Notes: a model not told the origin generated them from the sequence alone. Shown: positions 27,259 to 36,010, numbered from the stretch's first letter. The stretch: DNA of 64,000 bases from Bacillota bacterium (GCA_023421075.1 JAEZUM010000051.1:191293-255292); one strand, 5' to 3'. Made by a program: numbers and translations.

Positions 27259-27330
27259 TATTCGACTCCTTAATGAAAGATGGGTTTGAATGCTTACAGT
27301 TCAATACTCACATTGTTTGTGTATGATTTG

Positions 27331-27380
27331 TAATAATGGGCACTGAGATTATTATGTTTGGCACAGCACCCATTATTACT
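27331..27380 (-). other. Intercistronic stem-loop between binding protein and ATPase genes
   Basis: GTAATAATGGG and CCCATTATTAC form an 11-bp perfect stem with a 28-base loop and no U-tract. It lies about 45 bases after the stop of the BMP lipoprotein gene. Such hairpins often protect the upstream message, giving more binding protein than transporter. Confidence 0.65.
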
Positions 27381-27424
27381 AATTATGATGAGTTGATCAA
27401 TCAACCTCACTTGTCATGAATGAA

Positions 27425-28606
27425 TTATTTCATACTGTCACGAAGTGCAGCTACTTCTTCTGTGGTCATGGATAGAGCACTGCTGACTTTAATCTCACCA
27501 CTAATGATTTTATCCTTAACTGCTTGCAGATTATCTATGATACTCTGAGGTACAATCTTCTTAAAGTTATCATTTTCTGCTAAACCGATTGCTCCGCTTT
27601 CTAATCCCAGGGTATAATCCTGATCATAGAACATCTCGTTATTCTGTGCTGCCTTCACTGCGGTTAATAAGGATTCTCCAACATTCTTAAGTGTTGAGGT
27701 GATTACATTCTTAGCAATCTCAGGCTGATCATCAATTAACTGTGTATATAAATCCTGATCACATGCGATTAAATACTTGTCCACATTGCTTGCTGCGGTA
27801 GCTGCACCGATAATACTCTGAGAAGCCGGAGCATATACGATCTGTGCACCTTGATTATATAACTGTGTTGTCATCTCAAGACATTTCGGAACATCCTCGA
27901 AGGAACCTACATAAGAGGTAAGTACCTTGATTGTAGGATCCACGGACTTAACACCCTCAATGTATCCGACTAAGAAGTCATTAATACCAGCCACATCCAT
28001 GGAACCGACAAAACCTAAGTTTTTCTTTGTAGCATCAATTTTAGCATCACCGGAGTCTAACATTTGTGCTGCAAGAACGCCTGCCAGATAAGCACCCTCA
28101 TATTGCTTGTAGCTAATGCTCATAACATTGCCTTCTGTAATCGCAGCACGGTCAATACCACAGTCAAATACGATATACCTCTTATCCGGATACTGCGCAG
28201 CAGTCTGTTGTGTGAGTTCTTTCACGGACCAGGTCCCGCCTACGATGATATCCCAATCCTGCTCGGATACATCCAGGTAATTGCTCTCATAAGTGGTCTC
28301 ATCACGACCCATTTCAACGACCTTTGCCTCTGCACCAAGCTCACTTCCAATTCTTTGAATACCACTTGCTGCTGAGTCAAAGAAACCCTTATCACCAAGA
28401 TTACCATTGACAAGATATACCACCTTCAAGGGATTTTCTGTCTTAGTCTGCTCCGGAGCAGCTGTTGCGCTGTCTGCTGTCTCTGTTGTTGAATTTGTAT
28501 CATTATTTGTATTGTTAGAAGATGTGTTATCCTGTTTGCTACATGCTGTAAATAACATTGATAAAAGTACTAATACTACTAAACCAGTCTTGATTTGTAA
28601 TCTCAT
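27425..28606 (-). CDS. BMP-family nucleoside-binding lipoprotein
   Basis: 393 residues beginning with a lipoprotein signal (lipobox LFTAC), a Ser/Asn/Thr-rich linker (about 24-55), then a Bmp / PnrA-like domain: VVYLVNGNLGDKGFFDSAASG, then DIIVGGTWSVKE and ISYKQYEGAYLAGVLAAQM. BMP lipoproteins capture purine or other nucleosides at the cell surface for the ABC transporter that follows. RBS GGAGGA. Only 42 bases separate it from the GntR gene upstream, so both are probably on one transcript. Confidence 0.95.
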   Translation of the reverse strand: MRLQIKTGLVVLVLLSMLFTACSKQDNTSSNNTNNDTNSTTETADSATAAPEQTKTENPLKVVYLVNGNLGDKGFFDSAASGIQRIGSELGAEAKVVEMGRDETTYESNYLDVSEQDWDIIVGGTWSVKELTQQTAAQYPDKRYIVFDCGIDRAAITEGNVMSISYKQYEGAYLAGVLAAQMLDSGDAKIDATKKNLGFVGSMDVAGINDFLVGYIEGVKSVDPTIKVLTSYVGSFEDVPKCLEMTTQLYNQGAQIVYAPASQSIIGAATAASNVDKYLIACDQDLYTQLIDDQPEIAKNVITSTLKNVGESLLTAVKAAQNNEMFYDQDYTLGLESGAIGLAENDNFKKIVPQSIIDNLQAVKDKIISGEIKVSSALSMTTEEVAALRDSMK

Positions 28607-28648
28607 AGTAATCCTCCTTATTAAGGCATTGTTAATTAGTAAAAAACG

Positions 28649-29416
28649 TTACAGAGGAGACTTTCGCTCCATTAAAAATCGATATTTGCTTCCTCTTAAT
28701 CGTATCTTGCAATAGGCTAAATGCTTGTCGTTGTCACCCAGAAGGATCTCCTCCATAATGATGACCGGCTCTTCTGCAGATAAATCCTTAATTACATCAC
28801 CTTCATCTGCACTCAGAACATTAAATACAATCTTCGAACGCTTCGCCAGTTGATAAATGTCTTTTACGACAAATTGTTTCATCAAGTCTGCATTATTGAT
28901 ATCCAGATTAAATTCCTCCAGATATTGAGCATTAAAAATTGTTACTACATTGGCCATGTGAGTACCTTTAGCATAGTAATCCGCACTGATTGACAGTACC
29001 AGAAAACCCGGTTTTTCATAACCAAGCTCATGGGCTATATAAACACCGCATGATTGAAATGACATATCCACCTTAATCTCATCGATCGGATTCACACAAT
29101 TGTCCATGCTCAGATTATAGATCCAGTGAAGTCCTTCCTTGGTCTGGTCAGCAAAGGTAGATACAACCGCCTGCTTGCCCTGTGTTTTATTAATATAACC
29201 GTCTTCCTCCAGTTTTCTCATTGCCATCCTTACGGTACCACGGCTTACATTCCAGTATGCAGCCAATGTGTTTTCACTGGGAACAACATCACCTGATGAT
29301 AACAGGCCTTGTCCAATTAAATTATAGATAATATCGTAGATCTTTACGTAATTCGGTACTGTTGCACCTTCGGTTGTATCTTCCTCTAATAAAGGAAATT
29401 CAGTATATTCAATCAT
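28649..29416 (-). CDS. GntR-family regulator, HutC/UTRA type, of the nucleoside operon
   Basis: 255 residues. A winged helix-turn-helix of the GntR type spans about 22-90 (SGDVVPSENTLAAYWNVSRGTVRMAMRKLEEDG), followed by a ligand-binding UTRA-like domain ending in an EEPVIIMEEILLGDNDKHLAYCKI segment. UTRA domains bind small metabolites that release the protein from DNA. It heads the nucleoside uptake operon, and its promoter (29621-29649) carries two perfect CTTGG-N3-CCAAG palindromes, so it probably represses itself and the operon until a nucleoside product binds. Confidence 0.9.
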   Translation of the reverse strand: MIEYTEFPLLEEDTTEGATVPNYVKIYDIIYNLIGQGLLSSGDVVPSENTLAAYWNVSRGTVRMAMRKLEEDGYINKTQGKQAVVSTFADQTKEGLHWIYNLSMDNCVNPIDEIKVDMSFQSCGVYIAHELGYEKPGFLVLSISADYYAKGTHMANVVTIFNAQYLEEFNLDINNADLMKQFVVKDIYQLAKRSKIVFNVLSADEGDVIKDLSAEEPVIIMEEILLGDNDKHLAYCKIRLRGSKYRFLMERKSPL

Positions 29417-29575
29417 CTTAGTCCACCTGTTTTCTTTGATTTAGTATGCTTGCGCGCATTTTGCATATAAACGAAAAAACAATCAATTCTACATCATTCG
29501 CTTCTTCTGTTACTCCACCTCCGATAAGTCTATATCCCTTATTATCAATTTCAGATTATCCATGATAATTTGCTC

Positions 29576-29649
29576 TCTTGGCTTCCATATAATATAACTT
29601 GGATGCCAAGTGATGATTTTATACTATCACTTGGCATCCAAGTTGTCAA
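29576..29649 (-). promoter_or_regulatory. GntR-operon promoter with paired CTTGG-N3-CCAAG operators
   Basis: TTGACA (29644-29649), 17 bases, TAGTAT (29621-29626). The palindrome ACTTGGCATCCAAGT (29629-29643) fills the spacer; its mirror ACTTGGATGCCAAGT (29597-29611) lies just after the start site, and a weaker copy (29576-29590) follows. Centres are 32 and 21 bases apart, three and two helix turns. The two main sites also form a 19-bp inverted repeat with an 11-base centre. Confidence 0.8.
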
Positions 29650-29723
29650 TAGGCATTATACGAAATTTCTTAAATAATTTTATATTTCGACCTTTTATTA
29701 GTTATATTCAACAAAAGTAATCT

Positions 29724-30473
29724 TTATAGCTTCCTTCGATTAATATGAAATTCATAGAATTCAGGTCGAAAATAGGATTTTAATATAACAAATGGTTCTC
29801 CGGAATCCTTATACATCACCTCTTCAAACAACATCAGTGCAGTACCATCTGCAACCTTTAGCTTATCCGCAATAAAATCCCCCGCAGCCGTGACTTTAAT
29901 ATCTGTTTTAGCAGACGCACTGCTTTCATAAATTGTTTGATCCAAAAACATAGATAATCCATTCTTGTCATCCATATCTAAGTTATACTCAATTAAATAC
30001 TCATAAGGTATTACAGTGACACTGTATGAGACATATTCGTTATTCATTTTATAAGTCCGATGAAATACAACGACCAGCATATTCTGCTTTAGGCCCAGAA
30101 CGGTCTGGATCCATTTACCAGGCATTTCATAATTGACCTCGATGGAGATCTCCTCATATTCATCATTATGAAACGTCTTGGCAACATTACATACTTTTTC
30201 TAGTCCAATCTCAATACTCTTCTTGGCTTTTATCAGGAAATTCCCCTTACCTTGAATACACTGAATGATTCCATCTTCCTGAAGTATCAGAAGAGCCTGT
30301 CGAATGGAAGCCCGACTGACACCTAACTGCTTTGATAAGGTGTTCTCTCCGGGAAGCTTCTCTCCTACTTTAAAATAATTCATTTCAATCAATTGAAATA
30401 GCTGTTCATAGATACGTACATATAGTGGAACCTTATCCCCAGGCTCTCGGACTATCTTCGTCAGTTGTTCCAT
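29724..30473 (-). CDS. Second GntR-family regulator, HutC/UTRA type
   Basis: About 249 residues. The GntR winged helix is at about 12-80 (GEKLPGENTLSKQLGVSRASIRQALLILQEDGIIQ) and a UTRA domain follows, with LMLFEEVMYKDSGEPFVI near the end. It differs from the next GntR gene, so it is a divergent paralogue and probably answers another ligand. Start chosen at 30473: GGAGG (30482-30486) lies inside an earlier in-frame ATG. It stands between the yjjI-yjjW pair and the nucleoside operon and could regulate either; its own promoter has a palindrome (30512-30531). Confidence 0.88.
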   Translation of the reverse strand: MEQLTKIVREPGDKVPLYVRIYEQLFQLIEMNYFKVGEKLPGENTLSKQLGVSRASIRQALLILQEDGIIQCIQGKGNFLIKAKKSIEIGLEKVCNVAKTFHNDEYEEISIEVNYEMPGKWIQTVLGLKQNMLVVVFHRTYKMNNEYVSYSVTVIPYEYLIEYNLDMDDKNGLSMFLDQTIYESSASAKTDIKVTAAGDFIADKLKVADGTALMLFEEVMYKDSGEPFVILKSYFRPEFYEFHINRRKL

Positions 30474-30505
30474 AGTATTGTCCTCCATTTTCTCTTCCTT
30501 CCTAT

Positions 30506-30531
30506 ATTATAACAATTATATTGGTAATTGT
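30506..30531 (-). promoter_or_regulatory. Promoter and palindromic operator of the second GntR gene
   Basis: A perfect TATAAT (30506-30511) precedes the gene; the -35 region is weak. The palindrome ACAATTA-N6-TAATTGT (30512-30531) sits directly upstream of the -10 box, where a repressor would block polymerase. It differs from the CTTGG palindromes of the other GntR promoter. Confidence 0.55.
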
Positions 30532-30547
30532 CCTCTTTTCATTCTGA

Positions 30548-30603
30548 CCGGATCATAGTCAAAAGACCATGACTCCGGAAATACATTCTTTCCGAAGCCA
30601 TGG
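30548..30603 (-). terminator. Terminator after yjjW, with an alternative hairpin
   Basis: CCATGGCTTCGGAAA pairs over 15 bp (two G-U) with TTTCCGGAGTCATGG and is followed by TCTTTTG. The same 3' arm can pair instead with GACTATGATCCGG further on (30548-30560), giving two mutually exclusive hairpins. Confidence 0.65.
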
Positions 30604-30615
30604 TTAATCATTTAA

Positions 30616-31452
30616 TTATGTTATTACAATTTCTTTACATCCATTTGCTCTCGCTATATCAGCCAGTTCATTCATATATAGGTCAGAAGGTGTTCTGCTC
30701 TGTAAAAGTTCCTTACGCACACCTAGTGAGCGATACTTGATAAGCTTATAACGAATGGAGGGATCAATACCTGCTAAGAGCCTGGATGCAGCATCTACAC
30801 TGTAATTATTATTGAGTAACCCCGGAACAATTACTGTTCTGATCTCATATAGCTTCCCCAGATCACCCAGATATTCTACATTCCTGATTACGGTCTCATT
30901 ATCCTTACCGGTCAACCACTGATGTTCATTCGGATCATAGGCTTTCACATCAACCATTGCCATATCCATTACTTCAAGCAGTCCCTTGTGTTCCCAAAAA
31001 GGAACAGAACCATTCGTATCTACAAACGTGGTCAATCCCAGCTTCTTAATCTCTTTGAACAGATCAAGTAAAAAATCCGCCTGTAGCATACATTCGCCAC
31101 CCGATACGGTGATCCCCTGTATGAATGATTTTACCTTTTTTACCTCGGCTACAATCTCATCAACTTCTAACCATAAAGCCTTCGGAGAACTATTGTAGGG
31201 ACATACTCTGAGGCATTGATCACACTTCTGACAGTTCACTCTATCCCAGACTACAGAGCCTTCACTGACAGTTATTGCATCATATGGGCATTTCTTAACA
31301 CAGATACTACAATTTCTGCAGACATTGATCGTCTCAGGATTATGGCAGTATCGGCAATTAAAATTACACCCTTGCAGAAATATTGCCGTTCTGTTACCCG
31401 GTCCGTCCACGCAGCTAAACGGAATGATCCGGTTTACAATTCCCTTAACCAT
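30616..31452 (-). CDS. yjjW: Glycyl radical enzyme activase, YjjW family
   Basis: About 278 residues. Radical SAM activases use S-adenosylmethionine to place a glycyl radical on a partner enzyme. The radical SAM cluster is Cys29, Cys33, Cys36 in CNFNCRYC. Two ferredoxin-type 4Fe-4S motifs follow (Cys45, 48, 51, 55 and Cys74, 77, 80, 84), as in other GRE activases but unlike short PflA. A VSGGECMLQ motif is near 120. The start at 31452 follows GGAAGGTG and overlaps the stop of the yjjI gene by eight bases, so enzyme and activase are translationally coupled. Confidence 0.9.
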   Translation of the reverse strand: MVKGIVNRIIPFSCVDGPGNRTAIFLQGCNFNCRYCHNPETINVCRNCSICVKKCPYDAITVSEGSVVWDRVNCQKCDQCLRVCPYNSSPKALWLEVDEIVAEVKKVKSFIQGITVSGGECMLQADFLLDLFKEIKKLGLTTFVDTNGSVPFWEHKGLLEVMDMAMVDVKAYDPNEHQWLTGKDNETVIRNVEYLGDLGKLYEIRTVIVPGLLNNNYSVDAASRLLAGIDPSIRYKLIKYRSLGVRKELLQSRTPSDLYMNELADIARANGCKEIVIT

Positions 31453-32938
31453 GCTTACGCACCTTCCTGTGTAATGCCTTTTGGTTCTTAGCTGCTCCCA
31501 GACCCCAGATAACATTATCAACCAGTACGGCACTGCCCTGATCCAGTTTCTCAAGCTCTGACCGCTTAGCGAGATAACCCGTGATACGTACCACGTCACT
31601 GTCTGAGGAGTAGAAAGGAAAATATCTCATATTTTCTTTGAATGCGCCTTTTATGATATCCAGAATATATTCCGGATTCTGCTTCACCGTATAATCAAAG
31701 CTGAATACGTCGCTGATACCTGAGGGGAAGAACTTGTGAAGCGGTGCTGACCGAAGGATATGTTCCGGTAGATCCGGTTCTTCACCAATCGGTATTCTAC
31801 AGCCAGGGCTGAATCCGGTATCCGAAGCAATGCCCACCTGTGCATGCAGGACATAATGACCCTCGGTTCCTTCACAGTACTTATTCTTATGGTTTTTTAC
31901 TTCTTTATCCAAACACTCAATTATTTTATAGCCTAATTGATCTGCCTCATCGCTGTGTCCGAATCGATCCTCTGCCTTTTCTGCCTTAAGTAGGTGATTG
32001 ACGCATTCTGCCAATCCGAACATTCCGAACATTCCGCTAAAACGATCCCTGGAAATTAAGCCTTCCTGTACTAAGAAGCTGGTCTCGAAAAATCCACTTT
32101 CCTCTACGAGAAAACGTATTCTTTCATCCATCAGAGGAAGCATTCTTTTCACGCCTTCCGGTAATACATGATTAAGAAAATCATCTATATTATCAGCCTT
32201 TTTGGCTAGTAGAGCTAGGTTAAGCCTAACCAGGGTATATCCTCCGCCACCGATTCTTAATCCATTGTAGCAGCTGGCAACACCATAATCCTCGCCATAG
32301 TCATGTACAAACATAGAATGGTTGGCAAAGCTTGGTTTTGCAGTAATCAGTGCTGTATTAATCGCATCCAGCGCATAATCATCCGGTGTTTCTTCACTAT
32401 ATTTTAATGTAATACTCGGTGTCGCAGCCTGGAGCTCACGTTCAATCTGAAGAATAATCCTTCCTGCCTTAGTAGGCCGAGGACCGATATTCACATGACA
32501 ATAGGAGCTTCTTATGGTTCTGTCAATGTGAAGAAGGAAGAACTTGATTGCACGGTATGCTTCTTCTTCATTCTCAATAAAGGGTTCCAGCAAATAATCA
32601 AGATTGCCGGCATATACCGGAAATGTGGTTACTGAGGGTACATGATGATATAAGATCAAAAGGTTATTTGTTGCTTCCCAGATATCCTTCGGAGGATCCA
32701 GCTGTAGGAACTTACTTCCATTCTTCATGAATTTCTCATAATCCGGTAATGGATATCTCGGCTTATAGACAGCATCCCCTTCAAAAAGGCCGCATACAAT
32801 ACCTTCCTCCATATATTCCTTTGTTTCCGTTGGCAGGTTCAGAACATTAAGACTGTTCACTGCTTCCTGCGCCAGATTTATTACCTTTTGATGATAAGTA
32901 AGAGTTCTGTCCTTTATGATATTCAATACATTATCCAT
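31445..32938 (-). CDS. yjjI: Glycyl radical enzyme, YjjI family
   Basis: About 497 residues, shorter than pyruvate formate-lyase and matching YjjI in length. The C-terminal glycyl-radical motif reads RITGY with Gly454, and a candidate catalytic cysteine is Cys223 in GVASCYNGLRIGGGG. The reaction of YjjI is not known to me. In E. coli yjjI-yjjW lies beside the deo nucleoside-catabolism operon; here it lies beside a nucleoside import and cleavage operon, suggesting action on a nucleoside-derived metabolite. Start at 32938 behind AAGGAGG; an earlier ATG precedes that site. The promoter has three phased ACATGT palindromes. Confidence 0.88.
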   Translation of the reverse strand: MDNVLNIIKDRTLTYHQKVINLAQEAVNSLNVLNLPTETKEYMEEGIVCGLFEGDAVYKPRYPLPDYEKFMKNGSKFLQLDPPKDIWEATNNLLILYHHVPSVTTFPVYAGNLDYLLEPFIENEEEAYRAIKFFLLHIDRTIRSSYCHVNIGPRPTKAGRIILQIERELQAATPSITLKYSEETPDDYALDAINTALITAKPSFANHSMFVHDYGEDYGVASCYNGLRIGGGGYTLVRLNLALLAKKADNIDDFLNHVLPEGVKRMLPLMDERIRFLVEESGFFETSFLVQEGLISRDRFSGMFGMFGLAECVNHLLKAEKAEDRFGHSDEADQLGYKIIECLDKEVKNHKNKYCEGTEGHYVLHAQVGIASDTGFSPGCRIPIGEEPDLPEHILRSAPLHKFFPSGISDVFSFDYTVKQNPEYILDIIKGAFKENMRYFPFYSSDSDVVRITGYLAKRSELEKLDQGSAVLVDNVIWGLGAAKNQKALHRKVRKHG

Positions 32939-32966
32939 AGCGATTGCCTCCTTATACAACTGTGCA

Positions 32967-33045
32967 ACATGTTTTAATTGTTATCATACATGTATAATCA
33001 CTTGTCTGACATGTTCATAATACTACGGAACCATCAAGATGTCAA
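32967..33045 (-). promoter_or_regulatory. yjjI promoter with three ACATGT palindromes spaced 21 bp
   Basis: TTGACA (33040-33045), 17 bases, TATTAT (33017-33022). ACATGT occurs at 33009, 32988 and 32967, each exactly 21 bases from the next, that is two helix turns, from the start site into the leader. The contexts are GACATGTTC, ATACATGTAT and AACATGTTT (plus-strand reading). The array should bind a cooperative repressor, perhaps one of the nearby GntR proteins. The rest of the 409-base gap (32939-33347) holds only this and the terminator. Confidence 0.7.
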
Positions 33046-33265
33046 TAGAGATAATTTTATTATTTCATAAAAGAGAAAGGCTATGTGCCGGTTTGTCTGC
33101 TTGTGGCATCCAACCGAATCACGAAAGTACCCAATTTTAAAGGCTTTTCAGCTGTTTCAGTCTTAACCCCTATGATTGTTGAGTACTGCCTGGTGCTGAG
33201 CATTACAGGCAGTATTATATGAGCCAGCGTCTTGACTTCGTCAATCCGCACGCGGTCTTCGCTCT

Positions 33266-33325
33266 GTCGCATAATAAAAAGCTCCGGAAACATGCAAGCA
33301 TGCTCCGGAACTTTTATTATGCGAC
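33266..33325 (-). terminator. Long inverted repeat, terminator of ppdK
   Basis: GTCGCATAATAAAA arms flank paired TCCGGA segments and a GCATGC tip, about 28 bp per arm. On the minus strand the 3' arm runs into CTTTTTATT, and the plus strand has CTTTTATT, so it can stop transcription from both sides. It lies just after the ppdK stop codon. Confidence 0.8.
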
Positions 33326-33347
33326 TTGGCTCATTGCCAACGCGAAA

Positions 33348-35969
33348 TTATTTATTGTTTAATACTGCCTGTGCTGCTGCTAATCTTGCGATCGGCACAC
33401 GGAAAGGTGAACAGGATACATAGTTCAAACCTACCTTATGGCAGAACTCAACGGTAGAGGGATCTCCACCATGCTCGCCACAGATACCAAGCTTGATATT
33501 AGGTCTGGTTGCACGGCCTTTTTCAGATGCCATCTTAACTAACTGGCCAACACCTTCCTGATCAAGTCTTGCGAATGGATCAGACTCGAAAATCTTGGTC
33601 TTGTAGTATGCATCTAAGAACTTACCAGCATCATCACGGGAGAAACCGAAGGTCATCTGTGTTAAGTCGTTTGTACCGAAGGAGAAGAACTCAGCTTCTT
33701 CAGCGATCTCATCTGCAAGTAAAGCAGCACGAGGAATCTCGATCATGGTACCTACATGGTACTCGATATCGGAATTCATCTCTTTCTTTACTAACTCAGC
33801 TGTCTCAACAACGATTTCCTTAACGAACTTAAGCTCTCTCTTCTCACCAACGAGCGGGATCATGATCTCAGGTACTACATTGAAGCCCTTTTCGTTCTTA
33901 ACTTCGATTGCTGCTTCCATAACTGCTCTGGTCTGCATTCTTGCGATCTCAGGATATGTTACGGCAAGACGGCAACCTCTGTGACCCATCATCGGGTTGA
34001 ACTCATGTAAGGAGTCACAAACTGCTTCAACCTCAGCAACGGTAAGACCCATGTCTGCTGCTAAAGCTGCAATATCATCTGCATTGGTAGGAACGAACTC
34101 ATGTAACGGGGGATCCAGGAAACGGATAGTAACCGGTCTGCCTTCCATTACTTCGTAAAGACCCTTGAAGTCACCCTTCTGGAAAGGAATTAACTCATTA
34201 AGAGCTTCTTCTCTTGCTTCAACAGTCTTAGAAAGGATCATCTTTCTGATCTTATGAATTCTGTCGCCTTCGAAGAACATATGCTCAGTACGGCAAAGAC
34301 CGATACCTTCTGCACCGAACTTAACAGCATTAGCTGCATCAGCCGGAGTATCTGCATTGGTTCTTACCTTTAATGTTCTGATTTCATCAGCCCATTTCAT
34401 AATTCTATCAAAGTTACCACTGATGGAAGCCTCTACGGTCGGGATATCTCCGATGTAGATGTTACCTGTGGAACCGTCTAAGGAGATATAATCTCCTTCT
34501 TTTACTGTATTGCCAGCGATTGTGAATTTCTTAGCTTCTTCGTCGATAACGATCTCGCCACAACCGGATACACAAGCAGTACCCATACCACGAGCAACTA
34601 CTGCTGCGTGAGATGTCATACCACCACGTACGGTTAAGATACCCTCAGCTGCATGCATACCTTCGATATCCTCAGGAGAGGTCTCAAGACGAACAAGGAT
34701 TACTCTCTCGCCCTTCTCATGATGATTCTTAGCATCTTCTGCTGTGAAGTATACCTTACCAGCTGCTGCACCGGGAGATGCGGGAAGCGCATTACCAACC
34801 GGCTTCGCTTCTGCTAATTTCTTAGCATCAAAGGTAGGATGTAATAACTGATCTAAGGACTTCGCTTCAATTCTCTTGATTGCGGTCTCCTTAGTAATCT
34901 TTCCTTCATCTACTAAATCGCAAGCGATCTGAAGAGCTGCGGGAGCAGTTCTCTTACCGTTACGAGTCTGTAAGAAGTAAAGCTTTGTATCTTCAATTGT
35001 AAACTCCATGTCCTGCATATCTGTGTAGTGATTCTCAAGCAGAGTAGCAATTCTCATGAACTCAGCATATGCTGCAGGCATATCCTGCTCCAGTCTGGAG
35101 ATCGGAAGAGGAGTTCTGATACCAGCAACAACGTCTTCACCCTGAGCGTTGATCAGGTACTCACCATAGATCTTAGCTTCACCGGTAGAAGGATTACGTG
35201 TAAATGCTACACCAGTACCTGATGTATCACCCATGTTACCGAATACCATTGCCTGAACGTTAACAGCAGTACCCCAATCGCCGGGGATATCGTTCATTCT
35301 TCTGTAGTAGATCGCACGAGGATTATCCCAAGAACGGAATACTGCAGTTACAGCCTCGATTAACTGATCTGCAGGATTCTGAGGAAAATCTGTGCCTTTT
35401 TCTGCTTTGTATAATGCCTTGAAACCAGCGATAACTTCTTTTAAGTCATCTGCAGAAAGATCGGTGTCATAGTGAACACCCTTCTTCTCCTTGATTTCGT
35501 CAAGAACTCTTTCGAATTTGGACTTGCTTACTTCCATAACTACGTCAGAGAACATCTGGATGAATCTTCTGTAAGAGTCATATGCAAATCTTGCATTACC
35601 AGTCTTTTTAGCGAAACCTTCAACAGCTGCATCAGTCAAACCTAAGTTAAGAATTGTGTCCATCATACCAGGCATGGAAGCTCTAGCACCGGAACGAACA
35701 GATACCAATAAAGGATTCTCTGTATCGCCAAATTTCTTGCCCTGCTCCTCTTCAAGAAGTCTTAAGGATGCAAAAATCTGATCCTTAATCTCATCTCTGA
35801 TTTTCTTGCCGCTATTGTAGTAGTCTGTACAAGCTTCTGTTGTTACAGTAAAACCCTGAGGAATCGGAAGACCTAAGTTAGTCATTTCTGCTAAGTTAGC
35901 GCCTTTACCGCCAAGAAGGTTCTTCATATCTGCCTTACCTTCTTTGAACAAATAAACCCATTTTGCCAT
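33348..35969 (-). CDS. ppdK: Pyruvate, phosphate dikinase
   Basis: 873 residues, full length. PPDK interconverts pyruvate, ATP and phosphate with phosphoenolpyruvate, AMP and pyrophosphate, and in anaerobic clostridia often works in the glycolytic direction. The N-terminal nucleotide-binding domain begins VYLFKEGKADMKNLLGGKGANLAEM; the swivelling phosphohistidine domain has GGMTSHAAVVARGMG (His near 455); the C-terminal barrel has LCRTEHMFF and ends in GICGEHGGDPSTVEF. RBS AGGAGGG. The pyrophosphate it releases or uses fits the membrane pyrophosphatase at the right edge. Transcribed after glyS, but separated by 315 bases of repeated hairpins. Confidence 0.98.
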   Translation of the reverse strand: MAKWVYLFKEGKADMKNLLGGKGANLAEMTNLGLPIPQGFTVTTEACTDYYNSGKKIRDEIKDQIFASLRLLEEEQGKKFGDTENPLLVSVRSGARASMPGMMDTILNLGLTDAAVEGFAKKTGNARFAYDSYRRFIQMFSDVVMEVSKSKFERVLDEIKEKKGVHYDTDLSADDLKEVIAGFKALYKAEKGTDFPQNPADQLIEAVTAVFRSWDNPRAIYYRRMNDIPGDWGTAVNVQAMVFGNMGDTSGTGVAFTRNPSTGEAKIYGEYLINAQGEDVVAGIRTPLPISRLEQDMPAAYAEFMRIATLLENHYTDMQDMEFTIEDTKLYFLQTRNGKRTAPAALQIACDLVDEGKITKETAIKRIEAKSLDQLLHPTFDAKKLAEAKPVGNALPASPGAAAGKVYFTAEDAKNHHEKGERVILVRLETSPEDIEGMHAAEGILTVRGGMTSHAAVVARGMGTACVSGCGEIVIDEEAKKFTIAGNTVKEGDYISLDGSTGNIYIGDIPTVEASISGNFDRIMKWADEIRTLKVRTNADTPADAANAVKFGAEGIGLCRTEHMFFEGDRIHKIRKMILSKTVEAREEALNELIPFQKGDFKGLYEVMEGRPVTIRFLDPPLHEFVPTNADDIAALAADMGLTVAEVEAVCDSLHEFNPMMGHRGCRLAVTYPEIARMQTRAVMEAAIEVKNEKGFNVVPEIMIPLVGEKRELKFVKEIVVETAELVKKEMNSDIEYHVGTMIEIPRAALLADEIAEEAEFFSFGTNDLTQMTFGFSRDDAGKFLDAYYKTKIFESDPFARLDQEGVGQLVKMASEKGRATRPNIKLGICGEHGGDPSTVEFCHKVGLNYVSCSPFRVPIARLAAAQAVLNNK

Positions 35970-36010
35970 TTTGTAAGTGCCCTCCTAAAAAAATAATATA
36001 TTTACAATTT

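Noticed and set aside
33081..33293. 70-codon minus-strand frame with a protein-like composition between yjjI and ppdK
   Set aside because: Its start lies inside the ppdK terminator repeat, it has no ribosome binding site, and I recognise no family.
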